Source: Phytopythium helicoides | Lineage: Eukaryota; Oomycota; Peronosporomycetes; Pythiales; Pythiaceae | Direction of reading: 5' to 3' | Assembly: GCA_024867545.1 (NCBI GenBank) | Contig: JANFNE010000004.1 | Span: forward strand, 62,001-126,000 | DNA: 64,000 bases | Shown here: in pieces, positions 53,425 to 62,877 of the stretch | How positions within the stretch are numbered: position 1 is the stretch's first letter | How the letters are laid out: each line of letters starts with the position of its first letter | Notes under the pieces: model-generated | Databases searched by the model: none | The model's input: the letters and a program-made list of their open reading frames with translations, nothing else | What the model was told of the DNA's origin: nothing | Made by a program: the position numbers and the translations under genes

Positions 53425-56400
53425 ATGGAGCCGACGCAGACGTGCGCGCCCGCGGCGGCCGGCGAGTTCGTGGACCTGTTCATGGCCATCACGGTGGGGC
53501 TGGCGTCGCTGGCGCTGCTGCTGCGCGTGGGGCTGGCCGTCTTCCCCCTCGGCAAGGCGCGATCCTCGGCGGCCCAGGGCGGCGGCGGCAACGGCGCGGC
53601 GCTCGCGACGGGGCGACCGGGAGGCCCCCCGGGCGCGCTCAAGCGCGGCGGTAGTGTCAAGGAGCGCCTCGAGGGCGAGATCCGCGCGGCGCTGCCCCGA
53701 CGATCGACGTACTACGCGATGCCCTTCTTCGCAGACACGGTCGCCAACAAGCAGGAGTTCCTGGAGAGCCTCATGGAGCTGGGCGACGACGCGCTCGACG
53801 GGTGGCTGCTCGTCAAGAAGGGCATCCGCAGGGGCAAGAACTGGAAGAAGCGCTACGTCGTGCTGGACGCCAACGGACGCATCAAGTACTACCCAAACGC
53901 CGACGCCGCGCGCCGCAACGTCAACATCAAGGGCTCGCTTGCCGTCCACGCAGTCAAGCCCGCCGACCCGTTCGAGTTTGGCGCCAACACGCTAGAGGTG
54001 CGCGGAACGCTGGGAGGAACATACTTCTTCCGCGCAGAGGACGAGATGGCGGTGCGCAAGTGGCTCTGCGTTATCACGAAGCGTGCCATTCAGAGCCGCG
54101 TGCCCGGGCGCATTGACAGCTTGTTGAGTTCGGCAGTCGCCCCGTTGGCTGCCGCAGCGGCGAGCCACGACCAAGAGCACAACTCAAACGGTGCTGTCGC
54201 GTCTGATAGCAACGGGCACGCCGACGATGCAGCGGCGTCGACCGCGGTGGCTAATGTGCGGCTCAAATCGCACGCGCTCGAGGCGATCGTCGAGGACATG
54301 TCGTACGTCAAGGACTCATCGCTGCGTCAGTTTTACGTCGTCATCAAGTTCAAGTCGGAGCTCCACGATCACTCGTCTACTCCCGTTGGCCAGACGGTGC
54401 CCAAGCCTTGCGATAAGAATGGCGGGATCGTGACGTGGCACGAAACGCTTGGATGGCACTTCCAAGACCATCAGTGCGCCGATTGTGCCGAATGCCGTGC
54501 TCTTGGCTCCACCTCGGGTGCTTTCTGTGGCCTTCCTGACATCATGGTATTGCATGTGTACGAGATTCACCTACGATACCTGACGACCAAGATCGGGGAA
54601 GTATCGTTGTCACTTCGCGAGATGTTTGGCTTTGTGGGCATGAAAGAGGCCAATCTGAGCTGTTCGTGGCCTGTCACGTCGACCACAGACTCCATTATCG
54701 GCAACCTGACGCTAAAGTTACAGTACAAGGTGGACAGTGCTGGTGGCGGTGCGCTTGTGCCTTTCTTGGTAACGTCAGAAGCGGAGCGCGAGCTCATCGG
54801 CGAGTACGACATTCACCCTGCAGTCAAGACCCCCATGGAATTTTTCTCTCTCTTTTATGCGGACGGCAACCAAGCCAAGTGGACTGAATACTACAAGGAA
54901 CGCGGTGATACAGAAGTGGAGGTTGGCGACTGGGGTTCATCTAACGAGTATGGCGGTCAAATCCGTGTCATGGGTGCGCGAGTGCTGACAAATGCCAGTA
55001 TCGGACCAGCGACAACGACGATGACCACCACTGAGCACGTTTTTTTCGCAGACATAGAGACCGCTGACGGCGATAAACTTGTGATTGAGTCCAAGAACGC
55101 GATGCACGATATCCCGTACGGAGATTGCTTTACTGTTGAACGATTGATTGTCGTCGAGAAGCTCGCCCCGGGCGCTAGCAATCTGGTTGTCAAAGTGTAC
55201 TTAGGCATTCCGTTTTCGAAAGGCTGCATGTTTAAGTCCAAGATCATCTCCGCGACTCGCGAAAGCGTCGCACTATCGGCCAAGCAGCTTTACGAAGCAC
55301 TAAACCGAACGATTGATGGAGCTGGCGCGTCAGCACCAACAACTCCGTTCTTGGTTTCAACTGAGGAAGAACGACAAGTTGTCGGTGAATACGCACTTCA
55401 CCCTTCAATCAAGGACGGAATGCAATTCTTCGATCTGTTTTACGGACCGAACAGTGAAAAGCGTTGGGAAAGCGTGCACAAGGAGAGTGGTGACTCCAAC
55501 CACACTTACGGTGAGTGGACAGATAGCAGCGAGTTTGGCGGGCAAACGCGCGATATCAAGTACCGCGCAAAGTCGAACTCGAGTCTCGGACCCGCGTATA
55601 CTATGGCAGCCCAGACGCAACACGTGCTTTTCAACTCAAAGCGCGAAAATGCGGACCCGGATCGGTTTGTGCTTGAGCAAAAGCTTCAGCTGCTTGAGAT
55701 TCCTTACGGCGATTGCTTCCACGTTGAGACTGTCTATGTCATTGATCGTGATCCCGAGGGCAAATTGATCGCTCACGTCTACATTGGCATCCCATTCTCA
55801 AAGAGCACCATGTTCAAGTCAAAGATATTTTCGGCCACCAAGGACGGTGTTGTCAAGTCAACAAAGCTCGTATTTGATAAATTCAAAGAGATTCTAGACC
55901 AAGAAGCGCTCGCATCCTCAAATGGCACAACAACTGTCTCCAAGGCCCCAGCAGGCGGACGTCGGAGCTCAAGTGGAAGTGATGCTGCTCCAGCACCCGG
56001 GCGCTCTAGTATTGGAGGGGCAAGTGCTGCGGCGTCATCTCCCGCGCCGCGAAAATCAACGCAGGCTCCGAGGCGGACGACACTAATGCGCTACAACAGC
56101 ACGTTAGATGGTAGTGTCGCGCTCGAAGAGATCTTTGAAAACCAGCGCGTGAGCATGTTCGGCAAGTGGGCACCCAATCACTTGCTTCCGACCGACCGCG
56201 CACGGTTCACTAACCGTGAAGGAGACGTAGAGCTCAGCTTTGAGCAAGTGACAGTTCCTCCGCACTGGGTTTGGACCACGCCGTGGCGTATCGACAAGAG
56301 CTACACGGACTGCGATGATGAGGGCTGGAGCTATGCAACCGACTTCCCACGGTTCAAGTCACATTTGGCGCGCGGAAAATCGAGCAAGCAGCGAATTGGC

Positions 56401-56487
56401 GCCTCGGTGCGGCGCCGCCGGTGGATCCGGATGATGGCATACGTGCCGCCGGAAACTAGCACCTCTGGTGGTGATTCTAGTGCGTAG
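53425..56487 (+). CDS. PH-C2-VASt-VASt-dysferlin domain protein (1020 aa)
   Basis: One long exon. Residues 15-42 are a membrane anchor. About 120-220 is a PH domain (DGWLLVKKGIRRGKNWKKRYV, ending AVRKWLCVITKR). About 278-432 resembles C2 (LRQFYVVIKF, PDIMVLHVYEI, IGEVSLSL). Two VASt (StART-like lipid-transfer) domains lie at about 452-630 and 645-822, each with the hallmark pattern FF-LFY, IPYGDCF-VE and VYLGIPFSK..MFKSKI. About 899-1002 matches the dysferlin (DysF) motif: YNSTL.., FENQRVSMFGKWAP, VWTTPWRIDKSYTD, EGWSYATDF and RRRRWIRMM. Plant and fungal VASt proteins move sterols at membrane contact sites, so a tethered lipid-transfer role is likely. A Ser/Ala-rich linker precedes the DysF part. 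Confidence 0.88.
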   Translation: MEPTQTCAPAAAGEFVDLFMAITVGLASLALLLRVGLAVFPLGKARSSAAQGGGGNGAALATGRPGGPPGALKRGGSVKERLEGEIRAALPRRSTYYAMPFFADTVANKQEFLESLMELGDDALDGWLLVKKGIRRGKNWKKRYVVLDANGRIKYYPNADAARRNVNIKGSLAVHAVKPADPFEFGANTLEVRGTLGGTYFFRAEDEMAVRKWLCVITKRAIQSRVPGRIDSLLSSAVAPLAAAAASHDQEHNSNGAVASDSNGHADDAAASTAVANVRLKSHALEAIVEDMSYVKDSSLRQFYVVIKFKSELHDHSSTPVGQTVPKPCDKNGGIVTWHETLGWHFQDHQCADCAECRALGSTSGAFCGLPDIMVLHVYEIHLRYLTTKIGEVSLSLREMFGFVGMKEANLSCSWPVTSTTDSIIGNLTLKLQYKVDSAGGGALVPFLVTSEAERELIGEYDIHPAVKTPMEFFSLFYADGNQAKWTEYYKERGDTEVEVGDWGSSNEYGGQIRVMGARVLTNASIGPATTTMTTTEHVFFADIETADGDKLVIESKNAMHDIPYGDCFTVERLIVVEKLAPGASNLVVKVYLGIPFSKGCMFKSKIISATRESVALSAKQLYEALNRTIDGAGASAPTTPFLVSTEEERQVVGEYALHPSIKDGMQFFDLFYGPNSEKRWESVHKESGDSNHTYGEWTDSSEFGGQTRDIKYRAKSNSSLGPAYTMAAQTQHVLFNSKRENADPDRFVLEQKLQLLEIPYGDCFHVETVYVIDRDPEGKLIAHVYIGIPFSKSTMFKSKIFSATKDGVVKSTKLVFDKFKEILDQEALASSNGTTTVSKAPAGGRRSSSGSDAAPAPGRSSIGGASAAASSPAPRKSTQAPRRTTLMRYNSTLDGSVALEEIFENQRVSMFGKWAPNHLLPTDRARFTNREGDVELSFEQVTVPPHWVWTTPWRIDKSYTDCDDEGWSYATDFPRFKSHLARGKSSKQRIGASVRRRRWIRMMAYVPPETSTSGGDSSA

Positions 56488-56705
56488 ACAGAAGTTTCTC
56501 TCAATGCTCATTTGGAAACTCAGAATGTCACAAGTAAGCTCAAAATCCAAATTTGGCGACAAGATATCATAAGAGCACTGCATCATAAGAACACCAAGCG
56601 CAGCTTTTTGTTGTTGTTGCTTAGGATGGCACGTTGTCTTCGGAGAACAAGTTCATTCCAAAACATCCCAGCTCCTCTCCAAGACTCCTGAAGACACCCA
56701 GCGCC

Positions 56706-56906
56706 ATGAACGTCTTTGGTCGCGCCATCCTGTTTCTCCTTGCGACTGTCATGCTCTTAGCGCACCCAGTCACGGCTGCTCAACCTCGATCGCTTGCCGA
56801 ACGTCAACCTGAAATTCGTGAAAGGATGCTCCGTGCCCAAGCCAACCGTGTCGCTGCCTATGAACGCCGCGAGGCAGAGTTTTTCAATCCCAACCGCCGT
56901 CGTTAG
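56706..56906 (+). CDS. Small secreted protein (66 aa)
   Basis: The start MNVFGRAILFLLATVMLLA gives a clear signal peptide, probably cleaved after TAA (residues 23-25). A start 24 codons upstream would spoil the signal, so the inner Met is chosen. The mature part is about 41 residues, basic and helical: RSLAERQPEIRERMLRAQ, then a short Arg-rich end. RSLA followed by EIRER loosely recalls the RXLR-EER pattern of oomycete effectors, but the second Arg is missing and the protein is much shorter than usual, so it is not called an effector. No neighbour suggests its role. Confidence 0.62.
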   Translation: MNVFGRAILFLLATVMLLAHPVTAAQPRSLAERQPEIRERMLRAQANRVAAYERREAEFFNPNRRR

Positions 56907-57011
56907 CCAGTTCCCAACACATGAGCGAACACACAGCAGATTTCCATTTACTCATCATAGAATCATCCATTGTATTGCACTTCTACCATGCTCTTCTTCT
57001 GTAGCCGCGCT

Positions 57012-60000
57012 TTAGATAGCAGCGCCGTCCATGCATCCCATCACTGGAGCATCCTTTCCGTCACTGCCCTCTAGACTACCCGAGTCAGAAGCACTGCTAT
57101 CATCACCGTCAACGTCCACAGCTCCTGGGACATAAACGCTTCCGGATCCCGTGCTCACACTGCCGGAGCCGGTGCCAGTCGAGCCGTTGTTGCCGCTGCC
57201 AGTGTTGCTGTCGGTGTTGCCGCCGACGGTCGAGCCAGTATTCGATCCATTGTCCGAGTTGGGGCAAGGAGCCGAACCCGAGTTGTTGTCACCAGTGTTG
57301 CTGCCGGTGTTGCTGTCTCCACCCTGGATAGGGCCACCAGGGTTGCTACCGGAGCCGGTGCTGCCAGTGCCGCTGGACTGCGACCCTGGGATCTGCGGGA
57401 TACCGTTGTCCGAGCCACCAGTCGAGGAGGCACTGCCCGTGTTGTAGCTTCCAGATCCCGTGCTCACGCTGCCGGAGCTAGTGCCAGTAGAGCCGCTGTT
57501 GCCGCTGCCGGTGTTGCTGTCTCCACCCTGGATAGGGCCACCAGGGTTGCTACCGGAGCCGGTGCTGCCAGTGCCGCTGGACTGCGACCCTGGAATCTGC
57601 GGGATGCCGTTGTCCGAGCCACCAGTCGAGGAGGCACTGCCCGTGTTGGAGCTTCCAGACCCCGTGCTCACGCTGCCGGAGCCAGTGCCAATAGAGCCGC
57701 TGTTGCCGCTGCCGGTGTTGCTGTCTCCGCCCTGGATAGGGCCACCAGGGTTGCTACCGGAGCCAGTGCTGCCAGTGCCGCTGGACTGCGACCCTGGGAT
57801 CTGCGGGATACCGTTGTCCGAGCCACCAGTCGAGGAGGCACTGCCCGTGTTGTAGCTTCCAGATCCCGTGCTCACGCTGCCGGAGCCAGTGCCAGTAGAG
57901 CCGCTGTTGCCGCTGCCGGTGTTGCTGTCTCCACCCTGGATAGGGCCACCAGGGTTGCTACCGGAGCCGGTGCTGCCAGTGCCGCTGGACTGCGACCCTG
58001 GGATCTGCGGGATACCGTTGTCCGAGCCACCAGTCGAGGAGGCACTGCCCGTGTTGTAGCTTCCAGATCCCGTGCTCACGCTGCCGGAGCCAGTGCCAGT
58101 AGAGCCGCTGTTGCCGCTGCCGGTGTTGCTGTCTCCACCCTGGATAGGGCCACCAGGGTTGCTACCGGAGCCGGTGCTGCCAGTGCCGCTGGACTGCGAC
58201 CCTGGGATCTGCGGGATACCGTTGTCCGAGCCACCAGTCGAGGAGGCACTGCCCGTGTTGTAGCTTCCAGATCCCGTGCTCACGCTGCCGGAGCCAGTGC
58301 CAGTAGAGCCGCTGTTGCCGCTGCCGGTGTTGCTGTCTCCACCCTGGATAGGGCCACCAGGGTTGCTACCGGAGCCGGTGCTGCCAGTGCCGCTGGACTG
58401 CGACCCTGGGATCTGCGGGATACCGTTGTCCGAGCCACCAGTCGAGGAGGCACTGCCCGTGTTGTAGCTTCCAGATCCCGTGCTCACGCTGCCGGAGCCA
58501 GTGCCAGTAGAGCCGCTGTTGCCGCTGCCGGTGTTGCTGTCTCCACCCTGGATAGGGCCACCAGGGTTGCTGCCGGAGCCGGTGCTGCCAGTGCCGCTGG
58601 ACTGCGACCCTGGGATCTGCGGGATACCGTTGTCCGAGCCACCAGTCGAGGAGGCACTGCCCGTGTTGTAGCTTCCAGATCCCGTGCTCACGCTGCCGGA
58701 GCCAGTGCCAGTAGAGCCGCTGTTGCCGCTGCCGGTGTTGCTGTCTCCACCCTGGATAGGGCCACCAGGGTTGCTACCGGAGCCGGTGCTGCCAGTGCCG
58801 CTGGACTGCGACCCTGGGATCTGCGGGATACCGTTGTCCGAGCCACCAGTCGAGGAGGCACTGCCCGTGTTGTAGCTTCCAGATCCCGTGCTCACGCTGC
58901 CGGAGCCAGTGCCAGTAGAGCCGCTGTTGCCGCTGCCGGTGTTGCTGTCTCCACCCTGGATAGGGCCACCAGGGTTGCTACCGGAGCCGGTGCTGCCAGT
59001 GCCGCTGGACTGCGACCCTGGGATCTGCGGGATACCGTTGTCCGAGCCACCAGTCGAGGAGGCACTGCCCGTGTTGTAGCTTCCAGATCCCGTGCTCACG
59101 CTGCCGGAGCCAGTGCCAGTAGAGCCGCTGTTGCCGCTGCCGGTGTTGCTGTCTCCACCCTGGATAGGGCCACCAGGGTTGCTACCGGAGCCGGTGCTGC
59201 CAGTGCCGCTGGACTGCGACCCTGGGATCTGCGGGATACCGTTGTCCGAGCCACCAGTCGAGGAGGCACTGCCCGTGTTGTAGCTTCCAGATCCCGTGCT
59301 CACGCTGCCGGAGCCAGTGCCAGTAGAGCCGCTGTTGCCGCTGCCGGTGTTGCTGTCTCCACCCTGGATAGGGCCACCAGGGTTGCTGCCGGAGCCGGTG
59401 CTGCCAGTGCCGCTGGACTGCGACCCTGGGATCTGCGGGATACCGTTGTCCGAGCCACCAGTCGAGGAGGCACTGCCCGTGTTGTAGCTTCCAGATCCCG
59501 TGCTCACGCTGCCGGAGCCAGTGCCAGTAGAGCCGCTGTTGCCGCTGCCGGTGTTGCTGTCTCCACCCTGGATAGGGCCACCAGGGTTGCTACCGGAGCC
59601 GGTGCTGCCAGTGCCGCTGGACTGCGACCCTGGGATCTGCGGGATACCGTTGTCCGAGCCACCAGTCGAGGAGGCACTGCCCGTGTTGTAGCTTCCAGAT
59701 CCCGTGCTCACGCTGCCGGAGCCAGTGCCAGTAGAGCCGCTGTTGCCGCTGCCGGTGTTGCTGTCTCCACCCTGGATAGGGCCACCAGGGTTGCTGCCGG
59801 AGCCGGTGCTGCCAGTGCCGCTGGACTGCGACCCTGGGATCTGCGGGATACCGTTGTCCGAGCCACCAGTCGAGGAGGCACTGCCCGTGTTGTAGCTTCC
59901 AGATCCCGTGCTCACGCTGCCGGAGCCAGTGCCAGTAGAGCCGCTGTTGCCGCTGCCGGTGTTGCTGTCTCCACCCTGGATAGGGCCACCAGGGTTGCTA

Positions 60001-61361
60001 CCGGAGCCGGTGCTGCCAGTGCCGCTGGACTGCGACCCTGGGATCTGCGGGATACCGTTGTCCGAGCCACCAGTCGAGGAGGCACTGCCCGTGTTGTAGC
60101 TTCCAGATCCCGTGCTCACGCTGCCGGAGCCAGTGCCAGTAGAGCCGCTGTTGCCGCTGCCGGTGTTGCTGTCTCCACCCTGGATAGGGCCACCAGGGTT
60201 GCTACCGGAGCCGGTGCTGCCAGTGCCGCTGGACTGCGACCCTGGGATCTGCGGGATACCGTTGTCCGAGCCACCAGTCGAGGAGGCACTGCCCGTGTTG
60301 TAGCTTCCAGATCCCGTGCTCACGCTGCCGGAGCCAGTGCCAGTAGAGCCGCTGTTGCCGCTGCCGGTGTTGCTGTCTCCACCCTGGATAGGGCCACCAG
60401 GGTTGCTACCGGAGCCGGTGCTGCCAGTGCCGCTGGACTGCGACCCTGGGATCTGCGGGATACCGTTGTCCGAGCCACCAGTCGAGGAGGCACTGCCCGT
60501 GTTGTAGCTTCCAGATCCCGTGCTCACGCTGCCGGAGCCAGTGCCAGTAGAGCCGCTGTTGCCGCTGCCGGTGTTGCTGTCTCCACCCTGGATAGGGCCA
60601 CCAGGGTTGCTACCGGAGCCGGTGCTGCCAGTGCCGCTGGACTGCGACCCTGGAATCTGCGGGATGCCGTTGTCCGAGCCACCAGTCGAGGAGGCACTGC
60701 CCGTGTTGGAGCTTCCAGACCCCGTGCTCACGCTGCCGGAGCCAGTGCCAATAGAGCCGCTGTTGCCGCTGCCGGTGTTGCTGTCTCCGCCCTGGATAGG
60801 GCCACCAGGGTTGCTACCGGAGCCGGTGCTGCCGGTGTTGCCGCCGACGGTCGAGCCAGTATTCGATCCATTGTCCGAGTTGGGGCAAGGAGCCGAACCC
60901 GAGTTGTTGTCACCAGTGTTTCCTCCATTGTGGTCGCGTCCTCGGTAGTTATTGTTGTTGTGATCGTTTCCATGACCGCTGTCTTTGCCATGATTGCGAT
61001 TACTGTGACTTTCATGGTTACCATGCTGGCTTTGGCTTTGGATTTCGTGGCTAGAAGAATGATGGCCGTTGTTGACGTTGGATGTACCACCTCCAGTCTT
61101 GTGGCTTTGATGGTTGTTCGCATTTTCATGGTTTTGGTTGAATTCGGTCACCGTTCCACTCTGAGTTGATGTTCCAGAGATGAAGTTAAGGCCCCCTGTG
61201 TTGACGGAGCTGGTGGAGTGGCGTTTGCTGTCCTTGTTTGAGTCGGGGCATGGAGTAAGCGCGTCATGAGTCGACCCGCGGAACGATGCCTCTGCACCAA
61301 CCGACCCGACAATAGCTACGCAGGCAAAAAGTAGGGCGAAAATCTTTCGACTTGTCAGCAT
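57012..61361 (-). CDS. Secreted Ser/Gly/Asn-rich repeat protein (1449 aa)
   Basis: The start MLTSRKIFALLFACVAIVG is a signal peptide, probably cleaved after GAEA. Residues about 25-160 are His/Asn/Ser-rich (HESHSNRNHGKDSGHGNDHN). Then come about 18 copies of a 68-residue repeat containing NPGGPIQGGDSNTGSG and DNGIPQIPGSQSSGTG. A block with APCPNSDNGSNTGSTVGGNT flanks the array on both sides. The C-terminus is acidic (DVDGDDSSASDSGSLEGSD). There is no GPI-type hydrophobic tail. Composition fits a heavily O-glycosylated wall or extracellular-matrix protein, mucin-like; adhesion or encystment roles are possible but not shown. Confidence 0.85.
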   Translation of the reverse strand: MLTSRKIFALLFACVAIVGSVGAEASFRGSTHDALTPCPDSNKDSKRHSTSSVNTGGLNFISGTSTQSGTVTEFNQNHENANNHQSHKTGGGTSNVNNGHHSSSHEIQSQSQHGNHESHSNRNHGKDSGHGNDHNNNNYRGRDHNGGNTGDNNSGSAPCPNSDNGSNTGSTVGGNTGSTGSGSNPGGPIQGGDSNTGSGNSGSIGTGSGSVSTGSGSSNTGSASSTGGSDNGIPQIPGSQSSGTGSTGSGSNPGGPIQGGDSNTGSGNSGSTGTGSGSVSTGSGSYNTGSASSTGGSDNGIPQIPGSQSSGTGSTGSGSNPGGPIQGGDSNTGSGNSGSTGTGSGSVSTGSGSYNTGSASSTGGSDNGIPQIPGSQSSGTGSTGSGSNPGGPIQGGDSNTGSGNSGSTGTGSGSVSTGSGSYNTGSASSTGGSDNGIPQIPGSQSSGTGSTGSGSNPGGPIQGGDSNTGSGNSGSTGTGSGSVSTGSGSYNTGSASSTGGSDNGIPQIPGSQSSGTGSTGSGSNPGGPIQGGDSNTGSGNSGSTGTGSGSVSTGSGSYNTGSASSTGGSDNGIPQIPGSQSSGTGSTGSGSNPGGPIQGGDSNTGSGNSGSTGTGSGSVSTGSGSYNTGSASSTGGSDNGIPQIPGSQSSGTGSTGSGSNPGGPIQGGDSNTGSGNSGSTGTGSGSVSTGSGSYNTGSASSTGGSDNGIPQIPGSQSSGTGSTGSGSNPGGPIQGGDSNTGSGNSGSTGTGSGSVSTGSGSYNTGSASSTGGSDNGIPQIPGSQSSGTGSTGSGSNPGGPIQGGDSNTGSGNSGSTGTGSGSVSTGSGSYNTGSASSTGGSDNGIPQIPGSQSSGTGSTGSGSNPGGPIQGGDSNTGSGNSGSTGTGSGSVSTGSGSYNTGSASSTGGSDNGIPQIPGSQSSGTGSTGSGSNPGGPIQGGDSNTGSGNSGSTGTGSGSVSTGSGSYNTGSASSTGGSDNGIPQIPGSQSSGTGSTGSGSNPGGPIQGGDSNTGSGNSGSTGTGSGSVSTGSGSYNTGSASSTGGSDNGIPQIPGSQSSGTGSTGSGSNPGGPIQGGDSNTGSGNSGSTGTGSGSVSTGSGSYNTGSASSTGGSDNGIPQIPGSQSSGTGSTGSGSNPGGPIQGGDSNTGSGNSGSTGTGSGSVSTGSGSYNTGSASSTGGSDNGIPQIPGSQSSGTGSTGSGSNPGGPIQGGDSNTGSGNSGSIGTGSGSVSTGSGSSNTGSASSTGGSDNGIPQIPGSQSSGTGSTGSGSNPGGPIQGGDSNTGSGNSGSTGTSSGSVSTGSGSYNTGSASSTGGSDNGIPQIPGSQSSGTGSTGSGSNPGGPIQGGDSNTGSNTGDNNSGSAPCPNSDNGSNTGSTVGGNTDSNTGSGNNGSTGTGSGSVSTGSGSVYVPGAVDVDGDDSSASDSGSLEGSDGKDAPVMGCMDGAAI
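57305..60835. repeat. Array of about 18 near-perfect 204-bp repeats
   Basis: The word ccctggatagggccaccagggttgct recurs every 204 bp from about 57,320 to 60,788, 18 times in all. Most copies differ by zero to three bases; the outermost two or three on each side share variants (ggaatctgcgggatgccg, gagcttccagacccc, ccaatagagccg). This is an expressed minisatellite inside the secreted-protein gene. Confidence 0.92.
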
Positions 61362-62877
61362 CTTGCAGGCACTTGAGGTAGGATGGTAGGTCGTGAAGCT
61401 TGGAAAGCTGGGACTCGAGCTAAGCGAGTTTATGAGAACCCGGAAATTGAGTTGTGAGCTGTGTTCGCCACCAAGTCGATTTGCTAGCCCTGTCCCTCCA
61501 CTGCAAGTCGAGTTGGTTGCTTTTGTAAAACAAGTGGGGTATAGGACAGCGGAGCCGAAGGTGATGGCACGGTTTAGAGAGCGCGAGCAGATTGAACCAT
61601 GCCATTAGCAGCGTCCACATGGCGCCATGGGCAAGTCGACATGGCAACAACTGTACAAATGACACGCATACAAACCCACCAATACATCGTTCCCATATGC
61701 CGGAAGGCGACATAGAGAACTCACATCGTATGTACCCACACAGCTTGTGCCAGTCGATCAGGTCTTTTCAGAATCCAGGCCACATTGACAACCATCCAAA
61801 TTGATCCTTGGCTGAAGAAACTAGTTCGAACTGAACTCATATATGACTACCGTCAAGTGTCAACGAAGTGTCAACGAAGCCGTTCGTGTGCTCCGTGAGT
61901 TGGATTTGCTTGGTGTCCGCAACAATCGGACACCAAATTGTTCAGCGACCACAAATCATAGCGATGGCCGCGTGACGACAACGCACATGTGAGCTTCTAT
62001 CAATACTGATCTTTGCTTGAAGAACTGGTCCCCACCACAACAGAGCAGTGTAGGGGCATTCGCAACTCAACACTCAATAGCCGCACGCGGCATCGGTAAA
62101 GCCAACGCAAGACCCAGCCCACCCAGTAACATACAGTAGTTCTACGACTCAGAACTAACGGTTGGAACTGTTTTTTTATTAGCGTGGAGTACAGTTCTTT
62201 GAACATTGCGATGCACTTGCTCCACAACCACAGCAGAATGCTACCGGTGTATAGACTGCAGAATACGCAAGATATAGAGCATAACAGGCGTCAAAACTGG
62301 ACCAGCTGTGGCGCAGCAAAATAAGAATGCACAACATGTGCGGTTCCTTTTGTTCCCAACGTCGTAGCTTCCATCATTAAGGTTGAGTACCGGTTTAATT
62401 TTGTGGTGCATGTAGATATCGCCCACACGGCTAGAGATGCTCTTAGCACATGAACTGCTAGCGATTGTCTCTGCATGACGCGAATGCTGTTCATTAGCTT
62501 GGAGTGTCGGGAACCCGACTATGAGCTGAGCGTCATGAAGATTGTCAAGGCGACTCAACGGAATCTTCTTTTTTGCTCTAGTATTTGTCGTATGCGTTGA
62601 AGGGTGACCGAGCGAGACGCATTCAATTCTTCCCTTCAGTCGGCGATTTGCCCGATGGAGTTTCCAGCGACCTCACGCGCAGCACAAGAGGCCGCTTTCG
62701 TCTCGGAGTCCTGTCGCCGGGGACTTTGCTGATGCGGCGGCAACAGCACTAAGTTTCCTGCTGACGCAATAGACCCAAGGTAACTTTGGTGCTTTAGGTG
62801 CTATAGCCCTGAACAAAAAAAAAGATGTTCAATTCTTACAATGAAATGTCAGCCGGGCTGGCATCTCTCTAAGCACT
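61362..62877. other. Gene-poor interval with a dispersed repeat segment
   Basis: 1.5 kb with no supportable gene. About 62,460-62,570 and 62,630-62,670 resemble parts of 2,030-2,440 (cttggagtgtcgggaaccc against catggagtgccaggcgccc; gagcgtcatgaaga; caaggcgactcaa). The first 100 bp are the upstream region of the 1449-aa gene. A tandem tgtcaacgaag duplication lies at about 61,857-61,880. Confidence 0.45.

Noticed and set aside
57305..60835. CRISPR-like regular repeats
   Set aside because: The repeats are contiguous 204-bp coding units with no unique spacers, inside one long frame of a eukaryotic secreted protein.
57151..60948. Plus-strand frames rich in VEPLLPLPVLLSPPW within the 204-bp array
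   Set aside because: Antisense shadows of the Ser/Gly repeats. Most repeat units carry a stop in this frame, which breaks it into identical 63-codon pieces.
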